Source of the DNA: Candidatus Caccousia avicola
GTDB lineage: Bacteria; Bacillota; Clostridia; Oscillospirales; Acutalibacteraceae
Direction of reading: 5' to 3'
DNA length: 64,000 bases
Assembly: GCA_018712435.1 (NCBI GenBank)
Contig: DVGZ01000041.1
Location: forward strand, 1 to 64,000
Every line of letters starts with the position of its first letter. Position 1 is the stretch's first letter. The notes under the pieces were generated by a model. It saw only the letters and a list, made by a program, of their open reading frames with translations. It did no database searches and was not told the origin of the DNA. The translations under genes were made by a program, and so were the position numbers. Shown in pieces: positions 7,217-15,376 of the stretch.

Positions 7217-8926
7217 ATGAGTATTATCGGCTTGAAAAAGGCAAATTGCAAAAACTGTTACCGGTGCGTCAAGGTCTGTCCCGTTAAATCCATTCGGGTG
7301 GCGGACGGACAGGCGACCATTATTGATAAAAGCTGTATTCTGTGCGGTACCTGTCTGGAACGCTGCCCGCAGAACGCCAAGACTCTGATCAGCCACAGAA
7401 ACGCGGTGGAGGAGCTCCTGCGCTCCGGCGCCAAGGTGATTCTGTCGATTGCGCCCTCGTATTATGGCTGCTTCCATGTGGAGGATCCGAAGAAATTCGT
7501 GGGAGCCGTCAAAGCGCTCGGCTTTACCGGCGTGAGCGAAACGAGCGAGGGAGCCGCCTATGTTACCGCGGAATATCACCGGCTCATGCAGGAAAACAAG
7601 ATGAAAAATATCATCACCACCTGCTGCCCATCCTTTAACCGTCTGGTGGAGCTGTATCATCCCGGTTTGGTGGACCAGCTCGCGCCCGTGGTTTCCCCGA
7701 TGATTGCGCATGCCCGGCTGCTCAAGCAGCGCTTCCCGGATGCCCGTGTGGTATTCTGCGGACCGTGTATCGCGAAAATTGACGAAGCGGAGGACGTCCG
7801 CCACAACAACGAAGTCGACGCCGTTCTGACCTTTGAGGATCTGATGGAAATGCTGCATGACGCGGGCGTTTCCATGGAGACGGCGGAGCCGGCCTCCTTC
7901 CTGAACGGCAGCTCCAAAATTCTGCGCATGTATCCTGTCAACGAGGGAATTCTGGCTTCCCTGCGCCAGCTTGGCGACGTGGGAGACTGGCGCTTCCTCA
8001 GCGTCTCCGGCACGACGGAGAGCAAGGATCTGTGCAAGGCTCTCGAGGAGGGCTGGCTGGATCACTGCGTGATCGAAGTCAATGCCTGCCGCGACGGCTG
8101 CGTCAACGGTCCCGCGTCCGGTGTGAAGAATCATGAGCGCTTCTCCAGCAGCGTCCGTGTGCGCAACTACGCGCTGGAGGACTGCGACGAGTATCCCGTT
8201 CTGCGCGATACCATTTCCATGCACAAGCAGTTCCTGGATCGTTCCCCGAAGGAGGAGATCCCGGACGAGGATACCATCCGCGCCATCCTGGCCAAGATTG
8301 GCAAGCACGGGCCGGAGGATGAGCTCAACTGCGGCTCCTGCGGCTACCCGACCTGCCGGGAAAAGGCGATCGCCGTGTTCCAGGGGAAAGCGGAGCTGGA
8401 AATGTGCGTGCCGTATATGAAGGAGCGCGCCGAGTCCTTCGCCAACTGCCTGCTGACGGAAACGCCGAATATCACCATCATGGTCGACGAGGAACTGAAC
8501 ATTGTGGAGTTCAACCGCGCGGCGGAAAAGGTGTTCCGCATTTCCCGCGCCGAAGCGCTGCAAAAGTGCATTTACGAGCTGATGGATCCGAGCGATTTCG
8601 AGTTCGCGCTGACCAGCCATCAGTCCATTTCGGATAAGAAGGTTGTCCTGAAGGAGTACGGCATCACCACGCAGCAGAGCCTGGTGTATGTGGAGAAAAA
8701 CAAGATTGTGATCGGTATCTTCAAGGATATCACGCAGGAGGAAAAGAACCTCGAAAACCAGTACAAGCTGCGCGCGGAGACGATGGAAATGGCCCAGAAG
8801 GTCATCGACAAGCAGATGGTTGCCGCGCAGCAGATTGCCAGCCTGCTCGGTGAGACGACGGCGGAAACCAAAGTCACGCTGACAAAGCTCAAAAACATGA
8901 TCGTTTTCGATTCCGATGAATCGTAA
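7217..8926 (+). CDS. hydS: PAS-domain sensory [FeFe]-hydrogenase (HydS type)
   Basis: 569-aa protein with, in order: two [4Fe-4S] motifs (Cys 11/14/17/21 and 40/43/46/50), an H-cluster domain with TTCCPS (C136-C137), FCGPCIAK (C184) and ACRDGC (C291, C295), a Fe-S domain of the CGSCGYPTC type (about 374-385), a PAS domain (about 420-520) and a coiled coil. All H-cluster cysteines are kept. The PAS domain and lack of diaphorase subunits match group C sensory hydrogenases such as HydS of Ruminococcus albus, thought to sense H2 or redox state. ATG 7217 is chosen for its AAGGAG site; the 12 residues before it look untranslated. A PP2C phosphatase gene follows directly. Confidence 0.88.
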   Translation: MSIIGLKKANCKNCYRCVKVCPVKSIRVADGQATIIDKSCILCGTCLERCPQNAKTLISHRNAVEELLRSGAKVILSIAPSYYGCFHVEDPKKFVGAVKALGFTGVSETSEGAAYVTAEYHRLMQENKMKNIITTCCPSFNRLVELYHPGLVDQLAPVVSPMIAHARLLKQRFPDARVVFCGPCIAKIDEAEDVRHNNEVDAVLTFEDLMEMLHDAGVSMETAEPASFLNGSSKILRMYPVNEGILASLRQLGDVGDWRFLSVSGTTESKDLCKALEEGWLDHCVIEVNACRDGCVNGPASGVKNHERFSSSVRVRNYALEDCDEYPVLRDTISMHKQFLDRSPKEEIPDEDTIRAILAKIGKHGPEDELNCGSCGYPTCREKAIAVFQGKAELEMCVPYMKERAESFANCLLTETPNITIMVDEELNIVEFNRAAEKVFRISRAEALQKCIYELMDPSDFEFALTSHQSISDKKVVLKEYGITTQQSLVYVEKNKIVIGIFKDITQEEKNLENQYKLRAETMEMAQKVIDKQMVAAQQIASLLGETTAETKVTLTKLKNMIVFDSDES

Positions 8927-8976
8927 TCCGCTCAGAACGAGACGACACGACTTCATCTTCAGGAGGGAAGCGAATC

Positions 8977-10155
8977 ATGAAAATACATATCGACGCCGCG
9001 TTCAAGAGCATCAACAAGAATAACGAGGAGCTCTGCGGCGATAAGGTGCAGATTATGCGCACGGAGAATTCCACCATCGCCGTGCTGGCGGACGGCCTGG
9101 GCAGCGGAGTGAAGGCGAATATCCTTTCCACGCTGACCAGCACCATCATTGCCACCATGCTTCAGGGCGGGGCGAGCGTGACGGAGGCGGTGGAAACGAT
9201 TGCCGCCACGCTGCCGGTGTGCAACGTCCGCAAGCTGGCGTATTCCACGTTCAGCATCGCGCAGGTGTTTGACGATGGCCGCGTGGATCTGGTGGAATTC
9301 GATAATCCCCCGTGCATCTTCATCCGCAATGGCGAGGTGATGGATCTCAGCGACTGCTCGGAGCTCAAAGAGTGCGCGGGGAAAAATGTGACGGAAAGCC
9401 ATTTTACCATGATGTCCGGAGACGTGCTGGCCCTGGTGAGCGACGGCGTGGTGTATGCCGGCGTGGGGCAGGCGCTCAACTTCGGCTGGAACTGGGATAA
9501 CGTCTCGTCCTGGCTGGCAAAGACGGTGGGGAAGGAAAGCTCCGCGCCGCGTCTGGCTGTCTCGCTGATCGAGGCGGTCAACGAGCTGTATATGGGAAAG
9601 CCCGGCGACGATTCCACCTGTCTGGTGCTGAAAGCCACGCCGCGCTGTGTGGTCAACATGCTGGCCGGTCCGCCGGTGGACAAGGCGGACGATAACCGGA
9701 TGGTCCATGATTTCATGACCTCGCCCGGCAAAAAGGTGATTTGCGGCGGCACCAGTGCGAACATTGTGGCGCGCGTGCTCAACCGCAGGATTGAAACGAC
9801 GCTGAATTACTCCGATCCGACGCTGCCCCCGACGGGCAAAATCCAGGGGATCGATCTGGTGACGGAAGGCGTTCTGACGCTCTCCCGCACGGTGGAGATT
9901 CTGCGGGATTATCTGAATCATGAGACGGATTCGTACTATTTCCGCCGTCTCGATGAGGATAACGGCGCGGCGAAGATTGCCAAAATGATTCTGGAGAACT
10001 GCACCAGCCTGCGGATTTTCGCGGGACGCGCCATCAATCCTGCGCACCAGAATCCGGGGCTGCCCGCCGATTTGAGCATCAAAATGCAGCTTCTCGATCA
10101 GCTTGCTTCGCTGGTCAAGGAACTTGGTAAGCCGGTGGAAAAGACCTATTATTGA
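8977..10155 (+). CDS. SpoIIE/PP2C-type serine phosphatase with C-terminal extension
   Basis: 392-aa protein. Residues 1-225 form a SpoIIE-like PP2C phosphatase with metal-binding motifs ADGLGSG (D39), SDGVVYAG (about 155) and GDDST (about 210). The last ~165 residues have no motif I recognise. PP2C proteins remove phosphate from Ser/Thr of partners such as anti-sigma antagonists. Sitting between the sensory hydrogenase and the catalytic hydrogenase, it is the likely output of the PAS sensor; this pairing is known for group C hydrogenases. The start has GGAGGG upstream. No kinase, anti-sigma factor or antagonist is encoded nearby. Confidence 0.85.
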   Translation: MKIHIDAAFKSINKNNEELCGDKVQIMRTENSTIAVLADGLGSGVKANILSTLTSTIIATMLQGGASVTEAVETIAATLPVCNVRKLAYSTFSIAQVFDDGRVDLVEFDNPPCIFIRNGEVMDLSDCSELKECAGKNVTESHFTMMSGDVLALVSDGVVYAGVGQALNFGWNWDNVSSWLAKTVGKESSAPRLAVSLIEAVNELYMGKPGDDSTCLVLKATPRCVVNMLAGPPVDKADDNRMVHDFMTSPGKKVICGGTSANIVARVLNRRIETTLNYSDPTLPPTGKIQGIDLVTEGVLTLSRTVEILRDYLNHETDSYYFRRLDEDNGAAKIAKMILENCTSLRIFAGRAINPAHQNPGLPADLSIKMQLLDQLASLVKELGKPVEKTYY

Positions 10156-10205
10156 CAGCGGCTTTGAGTCAGGACAGTCTGTGAAGGACGGAAAGGTGTG
10201 GATCC

Positions 10206-11657
10206 ATGCAATACGATAACGACGCGAAACAAATGAAATACAAGGTGCTGCGCAGCGTGGCCAAATACTCCTATGAGGGAACGCTGGAAGAGCACATCAA
10301 TGACATTCCCTATGACATCATCCCCGGCCCGCTGCCGACCTACCGCTGCTGCATTTACCGGGAGCGGGAGATCATCCGGGAGCGCATTGCCAGCGCGCGC
10401 GGCGAGCTGCTGCCCGGTCAGCCGGAGCGCGGGATTGTGGGCGTGCTGCCCGCCGCCTGTGAGGGCTGCCCGATCAGCCGCTTTACCGTGACGGATAACT
10501 GCCAGCGCTGTCTGGCGAAGAAGTGCCAGGCGGCTTGCCCGTTCGGTGCGATCTCGATCACCGGCAAGGGCGCGTACATCGATCCCTCCAAGTGCAAGGA
10601 ATGTGGGCGCTGTGCCGCGGCCTGCCCGTATAACGCGATCTCCGATACCATGCGTCCCTGCATGCGCGCCTGCCCGGTGGGGGCAATCAGCAAGGACGAC
10701 TACAACCGCGCGCAGATCGATTACGGAAAATGCATCAGCTGTGCGGCCTGCGTGTCCGGCTGTCCGTTCGGCGCCATCACGGATCGCTCGAATCTGGTAT
10801 CGGTGATTGAAGCCATCCGCAAAAAGGAAACCGTTGTGGCCGCGTTTGCCCCCGCGATTGAGGGCCAGTTTGGAGACGCCAACGTCGGCATGCTCAAAGC
10901 GGCGATCAAGAAGCTTGGCTTTTCCAGTGTGGTGGAGGTCGCGCTCGGCGCGGACGCGACGGCCTGGCATGAGGCGCAGGAACTGAAGGAAGCCATCCAG
11001 AATCAGATGAAGATGACAACCTCCTGCTGCCCCGCCTTTGTGGAGATGATTGAAAAGCATTTCCCGAAGCTGATTCCGAACATTTCCCATACGGGTTCTC
11101 CCATGACGCTGACGGCCCGGTACATCCGGGAGGCGGATCCGAAGGCCAAGGTGGTGTTTATCGGTCCCTGCGTGGCGAAAAAGCTGGAGATCCAGCGGGT
11201 GGAGGACAGCGCCGACTATGTCCTGACCTTCGAAGAGCTGGCCGCGATGTTTGACGCTATGGGCATTCAGCCCAATGAGCCGGCGGAAAACGAACAGGAC
11301 GGAAGCAAGCTGGCGAAGGGCTTTGCGCAGAGCGGCGGCGTAGCCGCTTCCGTCTCCGAGGTGCTGGAGGAGGAAGGCTTCGAGCTGCCCTACAGCTGCG
11401 TGAAGTGCAACGGAGCGAAGGAGTGCAAGAAGTTCCTCATGATCATGAACGCGGGCAAGATGCCGGAGGATATTCTGGAAGGCATGGCCTGCGAGGGCGG
11501 TTGTGTGGCAGGCCCCGGCGGCGTGGAAACGCTGCAAAAGCTGCTGCGTGCGCGCACCAAGCTGGTCGCCGCGGCGGACAACCGCGGAATTGCGGAAAAC
11601 ATTCAGCAGCTGCATGATTTCTCGAAGATCGATATGACGGTTCATCGCCGTCCGTAA
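10206..11657 (+). CDS. Monomeric [FeFe]-hydrogenase (group B-like)
   Basis: 483-aa enzyme reversibly reducing protons to H2 with ferredoxin. The Cys-rich N-terminal half carries [4Fe-4S] sets (CQRCLAKKCQAACP, CKECGRCAAACP, CISCAACVSGCP plus the MRPCMRACP segment). The H-cluster motifs follow: TTSCCPAF (C274-C275), IGPCVAKK (C322), GMACEGGC (C429, C433). No flavin or NADH module is present, so it is not an electron-bifurcating HydABC complex. The fold order matches monomeric group B enzymes such as HydA2 of Ruminococcus albus, encoded beside a sensory hydrogenase. Last gene of the operon, ending before a terminator. Confidence 0.9.
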   Translation: MQYDNDAKQMKYKVLRSVAKYSYEGTLEEHINDIPYDIIPGPLPTYRCCIYREREIIRERIASARGELLPGQPERGIVGVLPAACEGCPISRFTVTDNCQRCLAKKCQAACPFGAISITGKGAYIDPSKCKECGRCAAACPYNAISDTMRPCMRACPVGAISKDDYNRAQIDYGKCISCAACVSGCPFGAITDRSNLVSVIEAIRKKETVVAAFAPAIEGQFGDANVGMLKAAIKKLGFSSVVEVALGADATAWHEAQELKEAIQNQMKMTTSCCPAFVEMIEKHFPKLIPNISHTGSPMTLTARYIREADPKAKVVFIGPCVAKKLEIQRVEDSADYVLTFEELAAMFDAMGIQPNEPAENEQDGSKLAKGFAQSGGVAASVSEVLEEEGFELPYSCVKCNGAKECKKFLMIMNAGKMPEDILEGMACEGGCVAGPGGVETLQKLLRARTKLVAAADNRGIAENIQQLHDFSKIDMTVHRRP

Positions 11658-11679
11658 TTCTTCCGAGTCGCTTCTGACA

Positions 11680-11720
11680 AATCCCGGGAGCACAAGCTTT
11701 CTGTGTTCCCGGGATTTTTT
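11680..11720 (+). terminator. Terminator of the hydrogenase operon
   Basis: Stem AATCCCGGGAGCAC / GTGTTCCCGGGATT with a T6 tail. Confidence 0.92.
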
Positions 11721-11808
11721 CGTGATGGGGAGCGTCTGCTTTTTCTGGAAAGGTTTTTAAAAGATTTCTAAAGAATCCCATTCCTTTCTGTATCGCTACC
11801 GGGCGCTA

Positions 11809-11817
11809 TGCTATAAT
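11809..11817 (+). promoter_or_regulatory. Extended -10 promoter before the GNAT gene
   Basis: TGCTATAAT (11809-11817) is a perfect extended -10 element; no good -35 is visible. Transcription should begin near 11824. Confidence 0.65.
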
Positions 11818-11868
11818 ACGGTTATGAAACAGCGCCAGACGGGACGCGGTAAGGAGTGTGCGGCGGTT

Positions 11869-13095
11869 ATGTCAGGTTCGATTGCAATTGACAGAAGAAA
11901 AACGGAGCATCGCGAAATCCGGCGGGAGCGTCTTGCCGCGCTTCCGGAGAACGTGCTTGTCGCGGAAGAAACTGCGGTACGGGAAGATCAGATGGTCCGT
12001 AAGGAGCGCAAGCGGCGCGAAAAGGAAGCAAAACGTGAATACCAGGAGCGGGGGAAGCAGGGGCGGCTGCTCTTCTTGGAAGAGGGGCGCGGTTTGGACA
12101 TGTTTCAAAACCACATAGCTTTGAAGCAATGGGATGATACCAAAACCAAGCACATCGATCTCCCTTTGCGCAATCTGCTTGCTAAACAAGCTCCTGACAA
12201 GCGGTTTGCCCTCAAACTGTTTACGATTCTTCCCGAGCAGGCGGAACAGGGAAAACCTCTTCTCAGCCGGGAAGCGGCGGACCTGGTTTCCCAGGGCCAG
12301 GCGTTTTCCCTCTGTGCGGTGGAGGATGGCGAAGCTTGCGGCGCAATCTGCGCAAAATTTTCCGAGGGTTGGCAGGACGCGGTGGAGCTGATCCACCTTT
12401 ATGTCGCTCCTTCGCACCGGCAGCGCGGAATTGGCGGAGCGCTGCTTTTGGAGCTGCTGGATGAACTGACGGATTTCACGGGCGGCGAGCTTTGCCGGGT
12501 GGAAGCCATGTTTTCCGAGACGGCGGAGGGAATGATGGAGTTTTTGCAGGCCGCTGGTTTTTCTCTGGAAACGGAGGAGACGGCCTGTGCCTGGAGGATT
12601 CCCGTCGCCGCGCTGGCAGATGCTCCCCTTCTGCAACGAAAAACCGCTTCCCATCCGCAGGGATTGTTTTCCCTGGAATCACTCGACATCCATCAGAGAA
12701 AGCAGCTCTATCACAACCTAAAGCGTTATGACGCTGATTATCTCTCCATGGAGGAGCTGGAGCACGCGCATCCCAAACTCAGCTATGTTTTGCTGGGAGC
12801 GGGAAATAGTCTGGACGCCTGTTCCATCCTGGATATGCAGGAGGAAGGAGTGTACTGTCTCAGACAGTTTTTCTGTACACCACATCACACCACGGCGACC
12901 CTGCCGGTGCTGCAAGCGAGCGCGCGGGCGCTTCTGACGTTTTGTCCGGGGGAAGCGGTGCTGGAAATTCCGACTGTTACGGAGCCGGCTGCTCAGCTGG
13001 CTCACCGTCTGCTCCCGAAGGGAACCGCATGCCGGCATATGATGTGTGCTGTTCTGAATTTGCATGAAAGCAGAGAATTGTTTCGCGGATTCTAG
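11869..13095 (+). CDS. GNAT-family acetyltransferase with charged N-terminal extension
   Basis: 408-aa protein starting at ATG 11869, which has AAGGAG 12 nt upstream; an earlier ATG at 11824 coincides with the predicted transcription start and would be leaderless. Residues 1-65 are highly charged (KERKRREKEAKRE). A GNAT core lies mid-protein, with the acetyl-CoA loop pattern VAPSHRQRGIGGALL and a following motif B-like helix ending AAGF. The remaining ~180 residues may be a second, degenerate acetyltransferase-like half. The acceptor substrate is unknown. A beta-propeller gene follows after 41 bp, probably co-transcribed. Confidence 0.7.
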   Translation: MSGSIAIDRRKTEHREIRRERLAALPENVLVAEETAVREDQMVRKERKRREKEAKREYQERGKQGRLLFLEEGRGLDMFQNHIALKQWDDTKTKHIDLPLRNLLAKQAPDKRFALKLFTILPEQAEQGKPLLSREAADLVSQGQAFSLCAVEDGEACGAICAKFSEGWQDAVELIHLYVAPSHRQRGIGGALLLELLDELTDFTGGELCRVEAMFSETAEGMMEFLQAAGFSLETEETACAWRIPVAALADAPLLQRKTASHPQGLFSLESLDIHQRKQLYHNLKRYDADYLSMEELEHAHPKLSYVLLGAGNSLDACSILDMQEEGVYCLRQFFCTPHHTTATLPVLQASARALLTFCPGEAVLEIPTVTEPAAQLAHRLLPKGTACRHMMCAVLNLHESRELFRGF

Positions 13096-13136
13096 GAACC
13101 TGTGCGAAACAGAAAGAAACAGAGGGAGGAAACAAA

Positions 13137-14063
13137 ATGGAAAAGGGAAAGCTCTTGTTTTCCGGATATACCGGAAACGAGGAAGAGATCCTTCTGATGG
13201 AGTGGACGCCGGAGGGGCTTGTCAAAAAGACAGGCGTGCGGCATGGGGGGAACCCTTCGTTTTGCTGCCGCTGGCAGGATCGCTTGTATGCGGTGTCCGA
13301 GCTGGCCGAGGGAGCGGCGGTTGTCTCCTATGATCTGCGGGGAGATACGCTGTCCCCGCTGGGAAAGATTTCGCTGCCGGGCAGAAAGGCGCTGTGCCAT
13401 CTGACGGCAGTGGACGGCGTGATTTTCGGAAGCTGCTATGAAAGCGGACATTATTTTACGGTGGACGCGGATTTGACGCGGGTTCTGTGGGAGTTCCTGC
13501 CGTCCGGTACGCCGCGCGCCCATTGGGTGCAGCCTTTGGGGGACGGAATCTGTCTCGCGGATCTCGGCAACAGCCGACTGTACCGTTTCCCGCTTTCCGG
13601 AGGGGTGCCGCAGGGGGAGGCCCAGGTCATTTCTCTGCCCGAGGGCAGCGGGCCGCGCCAGCCAATCCCTCTTTCGGACGGCGGCTTTGCCGTTGTCTGT
13701 GAGCTGGACGGCATGCTGCGCTTTTTCGACAAGGAAGGCGGCTGTGTGCAGACAATTCCCGCCAGCGGGACAGGGAAGGAAAACGCGCCCGGCGGCGGAT
13801 GCGTCGCGGGGGATGTTCTGTTTGTCGGAAACCGTGGGCCGAATACCGTTTCCGCGTTCCGTTTGACGAAGGACGGAGCCGTTTTGGCAGGGGAATGGGA
13901 AACCGGCAACTGGCCGCGCCATCTGGCGTTTGTGGGAGAGGATCTTCTGTTTGCCGCTTGTCAGAGAGAAAACAGCGTCTGGCAGTACCGGTGGGACGGA
14001 ACGGCCCTGACAAAGCAGGCGGAATACCCGCTGCATCAGGCGTCCTGTGTGCTGGCGCTTTGA
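13137..14063 (+). CDS. Lactonase-family beta-propeller protein
   Basis: 308-aa protein with repeated blade-like segments rich in Gly, Asp and aromatic residues, resembling the 6-phosphogluconolactonase/muconate-lactonizing seven-bladed propellers (YkgB/Pgl type). Matching patterns are an N-terminal GYTGNEEEI, GNPSFCC.W...LYAVSE, and a C-terminal VGNRGPNTVSAF followed by NWPRHLAF, typical of this family. It may hydrolyse a sugar or other lactone; no zwf or gnd lies nearby to tie it to the pentose phosphate pathway. GGGAGG lies eight bases before the ATG. No signal peptide, so cytosolic. Confidence 0.8.
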   Translation: MEKGKLLFSGYTGNEEEILLMEWTPEGLVKKTGVRHGGNPSFCCRWQDRLYAVSELAEGAAVVSYDLRGDTLSPLGKISLPGRKALCHLTAVDGVIFGSCYESGHYFTVDADLTRVLWEFLPSGTPRAHWVQPLGDGICLADLGNSRLYRFPLSGGVPQGEAQVISLPEGSGPRQPIPLSDGGFAVVCELDGMLRFFDKEGGCVQTIPASGTGKENAPGGGCVAGDVLFVGNRGPNTVSAFRLTKDGAVLAGEWETGNWPRHLAFVGEDLLFAACQRENSVWQYRWDGTALTKQAEYPLHQASCVLAL

Positions 14064-14098
14064 GCGAAAAGGCAGAGTTTGCGCCTTTCTTCGGATCC

Positions 14099-14178
14099 GT
14101 TATCGAGTGGGATCGATAACGTGTAGACAAAGAGCGGCGCGATCGTGGGAACCGTTTCCCGCGATCGCGCCGCTTTTC
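14099..14178. terminator. Convergent terminator region between + and - operons
   Basis: A small inverted repeat GTTATCGA/TCGATAAC (14099-14120) is followed by a strong hairpin AGCGGCGCGATCG / CGATCGCGCCGCT (14133-14174) with TTTTCTG. It lies between the convergent propeller and DHHW genes and can serve both. Confidence 0.8.
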
Positions 14179-14215
14179 TGCGTCATTATAGATGGATATT
14201 TGTTGAACAGCTCTT

Positions 14216-15361
14216 TTATTTCACCAGGGTATTCAGATTCCGATCGTCCGCAAAGTTGGCGGTGCTGTAGAGAATGAGCACATCAGTGAAATCCTCCTGC
14301 TCCATAAACTGCTTCACGCCCAGATTGAAGTAGCGCAGATCAATCAGTGTGGTTTCCTCAAAATGATTGACCGCAAAGGGAGCGAAGCAGTGGGAATAGG
14401 AGTCCTTCACAATCAGCAGGCGGCGGCCAGGTTCGCCGGAGGACGACGTGATCTCAACCAAGGGATTGTTTCCGCCGAGGAAATAGGAGTATTTGTCCTT
14501 TCCCTCCAGCTTGGATTCGTCGTACAGGGAATCGCTCTCCCATTCTCCCAGATTAAAGGTGAGGTGGTAGGAAATCGGATTGCGCGGCGTGTACCGGATG
14601 ATGCTGTCCGGATAGACCGGGAGGTTGATTTTGGAATGGGTTGTGCCGTAGAAATCATCCGCCACGGTTTCCTCGGAAAAATCCTCGCGTGCGTAGGGAG
14701 TCAGTCCGCAGCTTTCCGCCCATTCCGCGTAGCTGTAGTAAGCGCCGAGCGTTGTCCAGTGATGATCCGTGCGGTAGTAGATGGGTTCCTCCTTGTGCTC
14801 CTGGAGCACGGGGAGCAGGTTGAGGAAGGTTCCCTCGGGACACAGCTCCTCGGCCTGCGCCAGCATTCCCGCCTGATCAAAGTCGGAAGCAAACGCGGGC
14901 ATCCGGTTGTCCAGTACGCCGCTGGCCGTGGGAACCAGCATCACGCGGACGTGATCGTCTCCCAGCTTGTCCACGGCGTAGTGTGTGAAGGAGGAAAGCT
15001 TTTGCAGATTATCCTGAATCCGTTCCTCCGAAAGCGTCCCCTTGTATTTGTCAATCAGCCATCCGTTTTTTCCGAAGAACACACCATTGATGTCCTTTTT
15101 GCCGAGCAGCAGCTCCGTTCTCGTTTTGAGGGAGATCCACTCGTCGCGCACGGGGAACTGATCCGCCAGGTATTTTTCATATTGTTCTGAAAAATCCCCA
15201 TTGAGAAGCGTTTCTACGCTCAGCTCGGGAAACTGGGCAAGCGTGCGGTTTTCATTTTCAGAAAAGACGCGGATCGGGCGCAGCAGATTCCAGGCGGAGA
15301 TTGCCGCCAGCAGACACAGGAAAACGCCGATGGGAAGCCATGCGGCAAGCTTTTCTTTCAT
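14216..15361 (-). CDS. DHHW-family protein (AlgX/DltD-like acylation partner)
   Basis: 381-aa membrane-anchored extracytoplasmic protein: a short basic start, one transmembrane helix (about residues 8-28) and a SGNH-like domain. The family motif is visible in YRTDHHWTTLGAYY at about residue 195, holding the catalytic Asp-His pair of AlgJ/AlgX-type esterases. Such proteins work with an MBOAT acyltransferase to O-acylate a surface polymer. It starts 15 bp after the MBOAT gene, with AAAGGAGG upstream, supporting a shared transcript. The polymer is unknown. Confidence 0.88.
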   Translation of the reverse strand: MKEKLAAWLPIGVFLCLLAAISAWNLLRPIRVFSENENRTLAQFPELSVETLLNGDFSEQYEKYLADQFPVRDEWISLKTRTELLLGKKDINGVFFGKNGWLIDKYKGTLSEERIQDNLQKLSSFTHYAVDKLGDDHVRVMLVPTASGVLDNRMPAFASDFDQAGMLAQAEELCPEGTFLNLLPVLQEHKEEPIYYRTDHHWTTLGAYYSYAEWAESCGLTPYAREDFSEETVADDFYGTTHSKINLPVYPDSIIRYTPRNPISYHLTFNLGEWESDSLYDESKLEGKDKYSYFLGGNNPLVEITSSSGEPGRRLLIVKDSYSHCFAPFAVNHFEETTLIDLRYFNLGVKQFMEQEDFTDVLILYSTANFADDRNLNTLVK

Positions 15362-15376
15362 ATCGGACGCCTCCTT

